DNA of 43,474 nucleotides from Bacteroidales bacterium (GCA_031272965.1 JAISSS010000020.1:1-43474); one strand, 5' to 3'. Shown: positions 8,130 to 17,294, numbered from the stretch's first letter. Notes: generated from the sequence alone by a model not told the origin. Numbers and translations: made by a program.

Positions 8130-9308
8130 ATGAACAGAAAAAGGATTTCTTTATTGACAGCTGCATTGTTGTTCTTTGCAGTAAATTTTGGGAAAGCCGA
8201 ATCAGTTGACAGCCTTGCGCTGAGTCGCCTGTCGGTGGAACTTGCCGGTGAGCGTGGGCGTTATGTTATTGTCAGAACGGGCTGTCGGCAAGACGTCCGG
8301 CTGAAAGTCTCGGCGTCGTGGCTGCTTGCGGAGACGTTACAGAGGGATGATGAAGTTATAATTAAACTTTCGTCCAAAAATGACAATGCCTCCGGCAAGG
8401 AACGCACCGGCACCGTTACGGTAACACATGGCAGCCAAAAGCAACGTATCAGCGTTATACAGTGCAACAAGGGCGACTGTATGCGCGACGGCGACATCGT
8501 CATGCTGCGACAGCATACCCGCGGCAACGGAGTGGCGGTGGTCATCTCCGGCGACGGCTTCGACTGTGGAGACCTGAAAAAAGGGGGCTATTACGAATCC
8601 GAATGTCGTAACCTCGTGGATACTTATATGTTTACCAATCCCATATTTGCGGATTTTGAGGAACTCTTCGACGTGTATATGCTGGCCTGCGAATCGCATG
8701 AACGCGGCGTCCTCAAGGGTACAGACAATACATTCGGCTCCGGCGGGCCGGTGGATTTCGACAAAGCGGCCCAGACCATCACTGCGTATGGCATCCCCGA
8801 AAATCGCGCATGGATTTTTATGGGCAACGGACAAATCGGCGGATATGCTCTTTTTGAACATCGGGCAGGTATTTATTCTACGCTGGAACCGAACAAGCCG
8901 TATTGGATGGCGCATGAATTTGTGGGACATGGATTCACCCTGCTTGCCGACGAATATGTGAGCGATTGCGATTACATGGGTGGCCCCGCCGGACTTGTCG
9001 AACTGCAAAAGAATGGATGGTGCATGAACGTGGCCCCTACCAGCGAGCCCGAAAAAGTCCCGTGGAAAGACTTCATCGGGCGGCGCGGCTACGGGCAGGT
9101 GGGGCTCTATCAGGGCGGGCACTACTGTGCCGAAGGAATATGGCGCCCCGAAGACTATTCAATCATGGTAGGCGCCAGAAATGATGGCAAGCCCCCGTAT
9201 TATAACGCCCAATCGCGCTGGCTGATTTACAAAAAAATCCATGAATTAGCCGGAATAGAACATTCGTTTGAATCATTTATCGAATACGATAAAAAATTCC
9301 TCGAATAA
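8130..9308 (+). CDS. Secreted BACON-domain zinc peptidase, M64 (IgA-peptidase-like) family
   Basis: Predicted exported metallopeptidase of 392 residues. A signal peptide covers about residues 1-23 (LLTAALLFFAVNFGKAES). A BACON-like beta-sandwich (about 30-113) has the characteristic WLLAETL and KERTGTVTVTHGSQKQRISVIQ strands. The catalytic domain follows, with the zinc motif HEFVGHGFTLLADEY (H262, E263, H267), matching the M64 HExxH...LADEY signature. Several cysteines (C112, C117, C146, C159, C280) suggest disulfides after export. The BACON domain probably anchors or targets the enzyme to glycans or mucin, which is inference from family knowledge. The natural substrate is unknown, and immunoglobulin cleavage should not be assumed. 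The helicase gene starts two bases after its stop. Confidence 0.85.
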   Translation: MNRKRISLLTAALLFFAVNFGKAESVDSLALSRLSVELAGERGRYVIVRTGCRQDVRLKVSASWLLAETLQRDDEVIIKLSSKNDNASGKERTGTVTVTHGSQKQRISVIQCNKGDCMRDGDIVMLRQHTRGNGVAVVISGDGFDCGDLKKGGYYESECRNLVDTYMFTNPIFADFEELFDVYMLACESHERGVLKGTDNTFGSGGPVDFDKAAQTITAYGIPENRAWIFMGNGQIGGYALFEHRAGIYSTLEPNKPYWMAHEFVGHGFTLLADEYVSDCDYMGGPAGLVELQKNGWCMNVAPTSEPEKVPWKDFIGRRGYGQVGLYQGGHYCAEGIWRPEDYSIMVGARNDGKPPYYNAQSRWLIYKKIHELAGIEHSFESFIEYDKKFLE

Positions 9309-9310
9309 AT

Positions 9311-11941
9311 ATGGACATCCGCACCGCCATTTCAACGCAAAAAAATGCTCTGATGGGACTGCTCAGTCCCGAAGAACAGTCCAGCGGAGAAATCCTGTAT
9401 AATAACGGCCATTGTCAGGCCTTGTCGTGGTCAGCCATGCGTTATGACCTGATAGTAAATACCGAAACGAAACTCGGCGCCATTGAATGTGGCATATTTG
9501 TGAACAGCGACGGCGGGCTGGCGCCATCCATCAATGGCCATCCGGCTAATTGGAACCGCATAACATACGCCTGCATACTGCAAATCGAGCACGAGTTGCG
9601 GCTGGCCGACCCGAAAGAGAGTATTGAACATAAAAAATATACGCGGGCAGGCATGATTCAGCGCGTCCTCAAGGAACGTGCCGAACGCGCCGCAAACGCA
9701 AATTATTCCATCCAATGGGCCGACAATATCTACGGCGACCATATTCTCACTAACGAGCGCGGGGTGAAATACAAAGTCTTCCTGCGTGACTTTGAAAAGA
9801 AAACCGGTTACAGCGACAGCTTGGACGCCCAACTGAACAAGCTCGGCACCACCAAACATATCATGTTTGCGTTTAAAGAGCTGAACAGATTCGGCAGTCT
9901 TTATGAGCGGATGGATAAGACCTTCCCTTTCATCGAGATATTTTGCGACCCGCTAAACGACTACCGGATTTCATGGTATTATCCCGATGCGCTGACGTCA
10001 GACGAGCAAGGGCTGCTGGCACAGTATTTCAATGCCAGCCGTTACGTAGGCGAGGAGCATATTACCGACCTGCTCGGATTCCTGCGCGCTGTTCGGGATA
10101 ATCCCCGTTTCTGTGTCAGACCGGAAGTCGCCGAGAAGACAGAAGCTGCTTTCGAGAAGAAGGCTATGGAAACGCTGCACCGCTCGTGGACACCCGATTT
10201 CAGCAGCATAAAGACGACGCTCTATCCATACCAGCAGGAAGGAATCGCATTCGCCCTGTTCCGCAAGACCGCTATTATCGCCGATGAGATGGGATTGGGG
10301 AAAACGGTGCAGGCTATCGGCACGGCTCTGCTGAAAAAACAGCTGTTCGGCTTCCGCCGGGCTATGGTGGTGTGTCCCGCCTCCCTGAAAGCCCAATGGA
10401 AGGCGGAAATCGAAAAATTCTCTGACGAAACTGCCCTGATAGTGCAGGGAACGCCCGACGAACGCGAAGCACAATATTCCACAGGCGACTGCTATTTTGT
10501 GCTGCTCAATTATGAAACGGTAATACGGGACTGCGAGCTCATTAACCGTGCCGGAGTTGACCTGCTTATCCTCGACGAAGTGCAGCGTGCCCGCAACTAC
10601 GAGACCTCGACGGCCACCGCCCTGAAACAAATACAGACTAAACACAAGCTGGCGCTCACAGGAACCCCTATCGAGAACCGCCTCATCGATATTTTCTCTA
10701 TCATGAGTATCCTCGATGCCACTTTCCTCGGCCCGCTTTGGGAATTCTCTTACCAACACTGCCTGTTTGACCCCGAAAAGTATAACAAAATCAATGGCTA
10801 TTATAATCTGCAGGCCTTGAACCGGCAATTGGAGGACATCCTCATCCGCCGTGAGAAGAAGAAGGTGGCCGCGCAGTTGCCTGATGTGGTACAGATTGAG
10901 GTGCCCATTGAAATGGCGCCATTGCAGGCCGAATATCATGCTTCATATACACGGACGCTGGCACAGATTGTCGGAAAAAAATATCTCACCGCTTTTGACG
11001 TACAGCGGCTACAGGTGCTGTTGACAAATATGCGCATGGTATGCGATTCAACGTATCTCATTGATGAACAGACAAATGTGTCGCCAAAACTGGACGAGCT
11101 GAAAAATATTCTGTTCGACAAGCTGGATATTGTTCATAAGGATGTGAAAATTATTATATTTTCGGAATGGCTGAAAGTACACAAGCTCATTGGCAAGCTG
11201 CTGCGCGACCATAGCGTGGGATATGTGGAGCTGAACGGCAGCATCCCGGTAGCTGCCCGCAGCGGGCTGATAGCCAAGTTCGAGTCGGGCCCTCAATACA
11301 AAGTGTTTTTAGCCACCGAGGCCGGTGGCGTCGGGCTTAATCTGCAGGTCGCCGACACGCTGATTAACTTTGAACTGCCATGGAATCCGGCCCGCAAGAA
11401 TCAGCGACTTGGCCGTATCGACCGCATCGGCCAGCAAAATTCCAAATTAACGGTGTTCAACTTCGTAACCTGCAACTCTGTTGAGCAGCAAATAGCCCGC
11501 GGCCTGTTGGTAAAACAAAGCCTCTTTGACGGCGTACTCAGCAGCGAAAGCAATACTGATTTTGTGGATTTCAGTTCCAAGGGCCGTTCCCAGTTCATCG
11601 GCCAGTTGGAGATGTTCGTCGCCGAATCGCAGGAATGGGCAGGCCTTGCCCCGCCGCCGCAGTCTGCGCCGCCGGAACTGCCGGCACACGATGAGATTAA
11701 CATGCTCGGAGAGGCCGACGAGCCTGCGCTTGAACCTGAATCCACAACGCCCCCGCCCGCAGAACAGCCACAATCCGCCCGTATCGATGAGCTGCAAAAA
11801 ATTATGACATCCGGCCTTGACTTCCTCTCCGGCCTGCTGAAAATGGCTACCGGACATGCGGCTACCCTCGAAAATCAAACTGTAAATATTGACCCCGATT
11901 CCGGCGAGGTAACGCTGAAGTTCAAAGTAAAAAAAGACTGA
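9311..11941 (+). CDS. SNF2-family DNA-dependent ATPase/helicase
   Basis: An 876-residue superfamily 2 protein. An N-terminal region of about 310 residues has no motif I recognise. The SNF2 ATPase core has Walker A (ADEMGLGKT) near residues 324-332, a motif II variant DEVQ near 421 and the motif III segment LALTGTPIENRL. The helicase C-terminal lobe has LATEAGGVGLNLQ and motif VI QRLGRIDRIGQ near 697. A Pro/Ala/Glu-rich linker (about 775-830) precedes a last small domain. Such proteins translocate on duplex DNA in repair, transcription or defence. No restriction, methylase or nuclease partner is adjacent. It starts two bases after the peptidase stop, so translational coupling is likely, although the two products act in different compartments. 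Confidence 0.9.
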   Translation: MDIRTAISTQKNALMGLLSPEEQSSGEILYNNGHCQALSWSAMRYDLIVNTETKLGAIECGIFVNSDGGLAPSINGHPANWNRITYACILQIEHELRLADPKESIEHKKYTRAGMIQRVLKERAERAANANYSIQWADNIYGDHILTNERGVKYKVFLRDFEKKTGYSDSLDAQLNKLGTTKHIMFAFKELNRFGSLYERMDKTFPFIEIFCDPLNDYRISWYYPDALTSDEQGLLAQYFNASRYVGEEHITDLLGFLRAVRDNPRFCVRPEVAEKTEAAFEKKAMETLHRSWTPDFSSIKTTLYPYQQEGIAFALFRKTAIIADEMGLGKTVQAIGTALLKKQLFGFRRAMVVCPASLKAQWKAEIEKFSDETALIVQGTPDEREAQYSTGDCYFVLLNYETVIRDCELINRAGVDLLILDEVQRARNYETSTATALKQIQTKHKLALTGTPIENRLIDIFSIMSILDATFLGPLWEFSYQHCLFDPEKYNKINGYYNLQALNRQLEDILIRREKKKVAAQLPDVVQIEVPIEMAPLQAEYHASYTRTLAQIVGKKYLTAFDVQRLQVLLTNMRMVCDSTYLIDEQTNVSPKLDELKNILFDKLDIVHKDVKIIIFSEWLKVHKLIGKLLRDHSVGYVELNGSIPVAARSGLIAKFESGPQYKVFLATEAGGVGLNLQVADTLINFELPWNPARKNQRLGRIDRIGQQNSKLTVFNFVTCNSVEQQIARGLLVKQSLFDGVLSSESNTDFVDFSSKGRSQFIGQLEMFVAESQEWAGLAPPPQSAPPELPAHDEINMLGEADEPALEPESTTPPPAEQPQSARIDELQKIMTSGLDFLSGLLKMATGHAATLENQTVNIDPDSGEVTLKFKVKKD

Positions 11942-11942
11942 A

Positions 11943-12953
11943 TCACGGCTTGTTCAGGTATTCCAATATCCGTTCTTGAGGAATAAATGGCGCTAACTGA
12001 TTCAATCCCAGTGTGTTAACTGCAATGTCCAATGCTTCTTCGGAAGAGGGACGAATACCAGTCCCCTGCTTTACGGCAAAATAAGCGCCGACCTCAGTCA
12101 GGGCATCAAGCGGAATCAGGCCGACAAGTTCGGACCCGGTAACTTTTACGCCATACCGTTCCGCCTGCCTGCATACCGCTTCCCAGACAATATGCAGGGG
12201 CATACGGTGGTAGTCGAGCAGGTTCATTGACACTTGCGCGCAGCCGTATTCGGCGATGTACCAGCCTATAGCACGGACTTTGGGCAACATGCCCGGCCTG
12301 CGGACGGCGCCGCCGGAGGCATCACGCACTGTCTGTCCGCTTTCCCGAATGTCGGCGGCAATTTTTTTGGCCACCTCTATGGAATCGGTATTAAGGTTTA
12401 TATTCCACGCTATCAATATATTACGGGCGCCTATAATTGCAGCTCCACTGCGGGGATTGAAAATATTCGGCCCGAAATCGGGTGCCCATTCCGATGCGGC
12501 CAGTTTTGCGGGCAATCCCTCATATTCTCCCTGTCGGCAGGCGGCTAAGCTGCGGCGGTGCGGTGCGAATGCGGCCGCCTCATAGCAATAGACGGGTATG
12601 GCGAGCTTGTCGCCGACCCGCCTGGCTAATGCGCGGGCATATACGGCTGTCTCTTCCAATGAAATACCCGTAAGCGGGATTAACGGGCATACATCCATAG
12701 CCCCGATTCGCGGATGCGTCCCGTGATGCAGCCGCATGTCAATAAGCTCTGCCGCTGTGCAGGCGCCGCGAAAGGCTGCTTCCGACACGGCGTCAGGCCG
12801 CCCCGTAAAGGTAAATACAGTACGATTGGCCGCCTGACCTGCATCAACATGCAGCAGCCGGACGCCTTCAACAGACGCTATCGCCCCGCCGATTTGCCGA
12901 AGCGTGGCCATATTGCGCCCCTCACTGAAATTAGGTACACACTCTATTAACAT
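11943..12953 (-). CDS. Glutamate formiminotransferase (FtcD N-terminal type)
   Basis: Transfers the formimino group of N-formimino-glutamate to tetrahydrofolate at the end of histidine degradation. Some homologues act as formyltransferases. The 336-residue product begins MLIECVPNFSEGRN, the classic start of the family. It carries the HHGTHPRIGAMDVCPLIP block with the conserved histidines, and RNILIAWNINLNT. It lacks the cyclodeaminase domain of the bifunctional vertebrate FTCD, so a separate FchA would be needed. The frame is open to 13109, but the extra 52 residues are unlike the family, and a -7 box at 12970-12977 lies just upstream of ATG 12953. Its stop is one base from the helicase stop, with no terminator between them. 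No hut gene is nearby. Confidence 0.9.
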   Translation of the reverse strand: MLIECVPNFSEGRNMATLRQIGGAIASVEGVRLLHVDAGQAANRTVFTFTGRPDAVSEAAFRGACTAAELIDMRLHHGTHPRIGAMDVCPLIPLTGISLEETAVYARALARRVGDKLAIPVYCYEAAAFAPHRRSLAACRQGEYEGLPAKLAASEWAPDFGPNIFNPRSGAAIIGARNILIAWNINLNTDSIEVAKKIAADIRESGQTVRDASGGAVRRPGMLPKVRAIGWYIAEYGCAQVSMNLLDYHRMPLHIVWEAVCRQAERYGVKVTGSELVGLIPLDALTEVGAYFAVKQGTGIRPSSEEALDIAVNTLGLNQLAPFIPQERILEYLNKP

Positions 12954-12969
12954 GTTTCTAATTTTCCTG

Positions 12970-12977
12970 CAAAAATA
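12970..12977 (-). promoter_or_regulatory. Candidate -7 box for the formiminotransferase gene
   Basis: Minus-strand TATTTTTG, an exact TAnnTTTG match, 17 bases before ATG 12953. It supports the shorter start of this gene. A divergent match, TATCTTTG, lies at 13001-13008 on the plus strand and would face the remnant region. Confidence 0.45.
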
Positions 12978-13000
12978 CAAATTCATATCGTAAAAAACTG

Positions 13001-13008
13001 TATCTTTG
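13001..13008 (+). promoter_or_regulatory. Candidate -7 box facing the remnant region
   Basis: TATCTTTG followed by C is a perfect TAnnTTTG match. Ten bases on, an ATG at 13018 opens a 23-codon frame that ends at TGA 13087-13089. The box may be the surviving promoter of a degraded gene. No -33 TTG is evident. Confidence 0.35.
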
Positions 13009-13094
13009 CTGAGAAAAATGACGGGTAAAAAGAACATAAGCAAAGAAGCCGACATTGACAGTTTCGGTTGCAGAGACGGGACGTGACAGGGTAG

Positions 13095-13370
13095 GGGTAT
13101 TGTACGCAACGCCCCTGTCGGTACACGAAATCACCTTTACCGCCAAAGGAGAGAGCGCTGCTGGTTGGTATCGAATTTTATTCGTGGAATTTTAATTATG
13201 ACCCCGAAAAGGGCTTCAAAGCCGACATTATGCTCGACAAAGAGGGCATTCAAACGCAGAAATTCAAGGCCGCTCAACACACCGTTGCCGTGAAAGTGGT
13301 CGATAATGACGGGCTGGAGAGCATCGAGATTATCCGGCTGAAAGTCAATGGAAAAGTGGAGGTAATATGA
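13095..13370 (+). pseudogene. Remnant of a larger gene, possibly the C-terminus of an adenine-specific DNA methyltransferase
   Basis: A frame open from just after a TAG at 13092 to TGA 13368-13370 has no plausible start codon before an internal ATG, yet reads like a genuine protein C-terminus. Segments include LLVGIEFYSWNFNYDPEKG, ADIMLDKEGIQTQKFKAAQH and TVAVKVVDNDGLESIEIIRL, followed by KVNGKVEVI. From memory the last part resembles C-termini of type III-like Mod methyltransferases in Bacteroidota, but I cannot verify this. Upstream frames are broken by stops at 13087-13092. A 23-codon ATG frame at 13018 behind a promoter-like box could be the residual 5' end, which would imply an internal deletion. 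It could also be a small gene with a non-standard start. Confidence 0.4.
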
Positions 13371-13380
13371 AAAATATGTG

Positions 13381-13388
13381 TATCTTTG
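13381..13388 (+). promoter_or_regulatory. Candidate -7 box for the amino-sugar operon
   Basis: TATCTTTG matches TAnnTTTG exactly and sits 34 bases before the ATG of the Gfo/Idh gene at 13423. There is no clear -33 TTG. It is the only good candidate for the four-gene operon from 13423 to 18031. Confidence 0.45.
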
Positions 13389-13422
13389 TCGCCGATTATC
13401 ACAATAATAAATATATAGAACC

Positions 13423-14766
13423 ATGTCAACAACAAGACGAGAATTTATTCGGAAGTCGGCGCTGGGAGCGGCGGCTTTATCGTTCGGCGGCTATATGGGA
13501 CGCCCGAACGCTGCACGTTATGCCGCCATACCTGGGGCTAACGACCGCATAAGGGTAGCGGTTATAGGCGTCAATTCGCGCGGGCTGGCGCTCGGCGGAA
13601 ACTTCGCCAAGCAGCCGCGCTGCGAGGTAACATACGTCTGCGACCCCGATTCACGCGCTATGGAGAAGTTCACCGATGCCATAGAAAAAATCACCGGCGC
13701 TAAACCTCGCAGCGAGAAGGATTTCCGCAAGGCGCTCGAATCGAAAGACGTGGACGCTGTGGTGATAGCCACGCCAGACCACTGGCACGCTCCCGCCGCG
13801 ATGCTGGCAATGAAAGCCGGAAAAGACGTCTATTTGGAGAAGCCGTGCAGTTACGTCCCTGCCGAAGGCGAGATGCTCGTCAAAGGCGCCGAGAAATACC
13901 GCCGCGTGATGCAGATGGGCAATCAGCGCCGCTCATGGCCGAACGTCATCGAGGGCATCGAGGCGGTCAGAAACGGCGAGATAGGCAATGTCCATTTCGG
14001 CAAGAGTTGGTATGTAAACAACCGCAAGCCTATCGGCATCGGCAAAGTTACTGCTGTGCCCGACTGGTTGGATTGGGACCTGTGGCAGGGACCGGCGCCG
14101 CGTACCGAATACAAGGACAACATCGTGCATTACAACTGGCACTGGTTCTGGCGCTGGGGCACCGGAGAGGCTCTCAACAACGGCACCCACATGATAGACC
14201 TCCTGCGCTGGGGTATGAAACTTGACTATCCCACCAAAGTTACTTCCAACGGCGGCAGATATTACGCCAAAGATGATTGGGAAACGCCTGATACGCAAAT
14301 CATTAACATCGAGTTCGGCAATAAGGCGTTCATGACATGGGAAGGGCGCAGTTGCAACAACACCCCGATAGAAGGCTCATGGGCAGGCTGCGCTATCTAT
14401 GGCGACAAGGGCAGCATACTGTTCGGCAGCGGCAACGAATACACCATCTATGGAACAGACGGGAAGGTCTTGCGCAAACAGGAGAGCGCCCTCGCTATAG
14501 ACCCGCAAAACAAGATGAACCCGTCGGAAAGCCTTGACGCCCTGCATATCAACAACTTCTTCGACGCAATATTGAAGAGCGAGAAACTGCGCTCCGACAT
14601 TCTGTCAGGGCACAAGAGCACCCTGCTGATGCAATTAGGCAACATTGCCCTGCGCACCGGGCATATTCTCAATATCAAAGAGGCAGATGGGCATATCCTT
14701 GGCGACAGCGAGGCGGCTAAACTGTGGACGCGCGCATACGAGAAAAACTGGGAAATGAAATTATAA
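13423..14766 (+). CDS. Tat-exported Gfo/Idh/MocA family oxidoreductase
   Basis: A 447-residue NAD(P)-binding protein. Its N-terminus carries a twin-arginine signal (TRREFIRKSALGAAALSFGG, about residues 4-23), so it is probably folded with its cofactor and then exported. The Rossmann domain has VAVIGVNSRG, the DHWHAPAAMLAMKAG block and the EKP signature (VYLEKPCSY). The C-terminal domain has the substrate block GTGEALNNGTHMIDLLRWG. It leads an operon with nagA, a sugar permease and nagB, so an N-acetylated amino sugar or its glycoside is a plausible substrate. Some exported relatives act as NAD-dependent glycosidases (GH109), but the GH109-specific segments are not recognisable here. Oxidoreductase versus glycosidase activity is therefore unresolved. 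Confidence 0.85.
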   Translation: MSTTRREFIRKSALGAAALSFGGYMGRPNAARYAAIPGANDRIRVAVIGVNSRGLALGGNFAKQPRCEVTYVCDPDSRAMEKFTDAIEKITGAKPRSEKDFRKALESKDVDAVVIATPDHWHAPAAMLAMKAGKDVYLEKPCSYVPAEGEMLVKGAEKYRRVMQMGNQRRSWPNVIEGIEAVRNGEIGNVHFGKSWYVNNRKPIGIGKVTAVPDWLDWDLWQGPAPRTEYKDNIVHYNWHWFWRWGTGEALNNGTHMIDLLRWGMKLDYPTKVTSNGGRYYAKDDWETPDTQIINIEFGNKAFMTWEGRSCNNTPIEGSWAGCAIYGDKGSILFGSGNEYTIYGTDGKVLRKQESALAIDPQNKMNPSESLDALHINNFFDAILKSEKLRSDILSGHKSTLLMQLGNIALRTGHILNIKEADGHILGDSEAAKLWTRAYEKNWEMKL

Positions 14767-14772
14767 ACGAAC

Positions 14773-15996
14773 ATGATAATCACTAATGCAACAATAATAC
14801 TGCCCGACACGGTGGTTAACAACGGTACGCTGGTATGCAGGGACGGCAAGATTGACGCTGTCATCGGCAGAGCGGCAACTGCTACCGTTTATGATGTACT
14901 TCCGCAGTCGCCGCTGCTGCAGGACGATGAAATCATCGACGCTGCCGGATATTACGTGGCGCCCGGCTTCATCGACATTCATACTCACGGGGGCGGAGGC
15001 GCCGATTATATGGACAATACCGTTGAGGCGTACCTGCAAGCCGCCAAGACGCATGCCGCGCATGGCACAACGGCGCTGCTTGCCACCACCATAGCCGGTT
15101 CGCAGGAGGAACTCTTCGGCTCGTTGAAAACGTATCATCGGGCTAAGGCAAATCCGCTCAATAGAAACGGCTCTCAATTTCTGGGCATCCATCTCGAAGG
15201 GCCTTACTTTTCCTACGAACAGCGGGGCGCTCAAGACCCAAAGTATCTGCGCAATCCGGAACCGAAAGAATATGAGGCAATACTTGACGCCTCCGACGAG
15301 ATAGTCCGGTGGAGCCTTGCGCCCGAACTGCCCGGAGCGCTGGCTATGGGTCGTCATTTGGAAAGTATGAACATACTCCCCGCTATTGCTCATTCCAACG
15401 CCACCTACGAAGAGGTGCTGAAGGCTTTTGACGTTGGTTTCAGGCATGTAACGCATCTGTACAGCGCCATGTCCACCATAGTGCGCCGCAATTCCTACCG
15501 CATTGCAGGCGTATTGGAAGCCGCCTATCTCATTGATGGTATGACAGTTGAGATAATTGCCGACGGCAAGCATCTGCCCAAATCGCTGCTACAGTATGTT
15601 TACAAGTTTAAAGGCGCCGAAAACACCGCACTCTGCACCGATTCCATGCGGGCTGCAGGCTACGACTGTACCGAGACCTGCATAGGCAGCCTTACAAACG
15701 GGCAGCGGGTCATCATTGACGACGGCGTGGCAAAGATGCCCGACAAGTCATGCTTCGCAGGCAGCATAGCCACAGCCGACCGCCTCGTGCGTACTATGGT
15801 GGAAATAGCCGAGACGCCCATTGTCGATGCCGTGAGAATGATGACGCTCACGCCCGCCGAAATAATCGAGTGCGATGACTGCAAAGGCGCAATATCGCAG
15901 GGAATGGACGCCGACTTGGTGATTTTCGACGAGCATATCAATATCCAAAGAACCATAATCGGCGGCAGAACAGTTTATCAACGCATAAAGGCATGA
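14773..15996 (+). CDS. nagA: N-acetylglucosamine-6-phosphate deacetylase
   Basis: Hydrolyses GlcNAc-6-P to glucosamine-6-P and acetate, the first committed step of GlcNAc catabolism. The 407 residues form an amidohydrolase-fold enzyme. The metal motif HTHGGGGADYMD is near residue 68. HLEGPYF with the metal-binding glutamate, AIAHSNATYEE and HVTHLYSAMS with the metal-binding histidines, and the catalytic aspartate block LCTDSMRAAG follow. The C-terminus ends in the usual GMDADLVIFDEHINI strand. It starts six bases after the Gfo/Idh stop and overlaps the permease start by four bases (ATGA), so it is clearly cotranscribed and probably translationally coupled. Confidence 0.95.
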   Translation: MIITNATIILPDTVVNNGTLVCRDGKIDAVIGRAATATVYDVLPQSPLLQDDEIIDAAGYYVAPGFIDIHTHGGGGADYMDNTVEAYLQAAKTHAAHGTTALLATTIAGSQEELFGSLKTYHRAKANPLNRNGSQFLGIHLEGPYFSYEQRGAQDPKYLRNPEPKEYEAILDASDEIVRWSLAPELPGALAMGRHLESMNILPAIAHSNATYEEVLKAFDVGFRHVTHLYSAMSTIVRRNSYRIAGVLEAAYLIDGMTVEIIADGKHLPKSLLQYVYKFKGAENTALCTDSMRAAGYDCTETCIGSLTNGQRVIIDDGVAKMPDKSCFAGSIATADRLVRTMVEIAETPIVDAVRMMTLTPAEIIECDDCKGAISQGMDADLVIFDEHINIQRTIIGGRTVYQRIKA

Positions 15997-17294
15997 AACC
16001 TAATACCTTAATAGCCATCATTTTAGTTGGCACGATGTTCTTTATCTTCGGCTTCGTGTCGTGGGTCAATTCCATCCTCATTCCGTATTTTAAGATTGCC
16101 TGCGAACTGACCTCGTTTCAGGCCTATTTTGTGGCTTTCGCCTTTTACATTTCTTACCTTGTGCTGTCGCTGCCCGCCTCTGTGGTATTGAAAAAAGTCG
16201 GCTACAAGCGGGGTATAATGTATGGCTTCATCTGCATGGCGATAGGGGCGGCAGTGTTTGTACCGGCAGCCTTGACGCGCACTTATGCCTTCTTTCTTAG
16301 CGGGCTGTTCCTGCTCGGCGCCGGACTGACCATACTGCAATCGGCTGCAAATCCCTACATTACAATCATTGGTCCGATAGAGAGCGCGGCGCGGAGAATA
16401 AGCATCATGGGCGTATGCAACAAATTGGCCGGCATACTTTCGCCGCTCATTTTTGCAGCCGTGATACTGAAAGCGTCCGACAAAGAGATGTTCGGCATGA
16501 TTGCCGAAGGAGCGCTTGATGGCGCAGCAAAAGAGGCGGCGCTCGCCGAACTGCTGCACCGCGTCATCGGTCCCTATTCCGTGCTTGCCGCATTTCTGCT
16601 GCTGTTCGGCATATACATTCGTTTCTCGCCTCTGCCGGAAATCAATCCCGAAGAAGAGAACCGTGAGACGCCCGGCGAGACGTCGCGCAAATCGGTTTTT
16701 GGCTTCCCTTACCTCATTCTCGGCGCAATAGCGATGTTCCTGCATGTAGGGACGCAGGTGGTATCGGTAGATACGGTCATAGGCTACGCCTCTTCGATGG
16801 GCATTGACCTGCTCGACGCCAAAGTGTTTCCCTCTTATGTGCTGACAATGACCATCACCGGCTATCTGCTTGGTATTCTGCTTATTCCGAAATATGTTTC
16901 GCAGACCAATGCGCTGCGTTTCTGCACCGTTACCGGCTTTGTGCTGTCGCTCTGCGTAGTGCTGGTGAACAGGGAGGTAACGTTGCTGGGGCATACGGCT
17001 AACCTGTCGATATGGTTTCTCGTAGCGCTCGGCTTTGCCAATTCGCTGGTTTATGCAGGCATCTGGCCCCTGTCTATCAGAGGGTTGGGGCGTTTCACCA
17101 AGACAGGCTCGTCGCTGCTCATCATGGGGCTGTGCGGTAACGCCATTATGCCGGTGCTGTACGGCTATTTGGCAGACAGGTGGGATGTTAGACAAGCCTA
17201 CTGGCTACTTGCACCGTGCTATATGTATCTCATTTTCTTTGCAATATACGGACATAAAATCGAATCATGGAACAAACGAAAAAAGACAGTCTGA
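15993..17294 (+). CDS. FHS-type sugar:proton MFS permease (probable N-acetylglucosamine transporter)
   Basis: A 433-residue major facilitator with about twelve membrane segments. The first helix (LVGTMFFIFGFVSWVNSILI) and the following region YFKIACELTSFQAYFVAFAF are typical of the fucose-hexose symporter group, which includes NagP-like GlcNAc permeases. A short hydrophilic loop rich in Glu and Arg (EINPEEENRETPGETSRK) separates the two halves. Its position between nagA and nagB indicates uptake of GlcNAc or a related amino sugar across the inner membrane; this is inference from context. It overlaps nagA by 4 bases and nagB by 28. Because MFS transport does not phosphorylate, a separate kinase is required, and none is encoded here. 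Confidence 0.88.
   Translation: MKPNTLIAIILVGTMFFIFGFVSWVNSILIPYFKIACELTSFQAYFVAFAFYISYLVLSLPASVVLKKVGYKRGIMYGFICMAIGAAVFVPAALTRTYAFFLSGLFLLGAGLTILQSAANPYITIIGPIESAARRISIMGVCNKLAGILSPLIFAAVILKASDKEMFGMIAEGALDGAAKEAALAELLHRVIGPYSVLAAFLLLFGIYIRFSPLPEINPEEENRETPGETSRKSVFGFPYLILGAIAMFLHVGTQVVSVDTVIGYASSMGIDLLDAKVFPSYVLTMTITGYLLGILLIPKYVSQTNALRFCTVTGFVLSLCVVLVNREVTLLGHTANLSIWFLVALGFANSLVYAGIWPLSIRGLGRFTKTGSSLLIMGLCGNAIMPVLYGYLADRWDVRQAYWLLAPCYMYLIFFAIYGHKIESWNKRKKTV

Noticed and set aside
16023-17195. Long minus-strand frame opposite the permease gene
   Set aside because: Its Arg/His/Gln-rich composition shows it is the antisense of a membrane protein gene.
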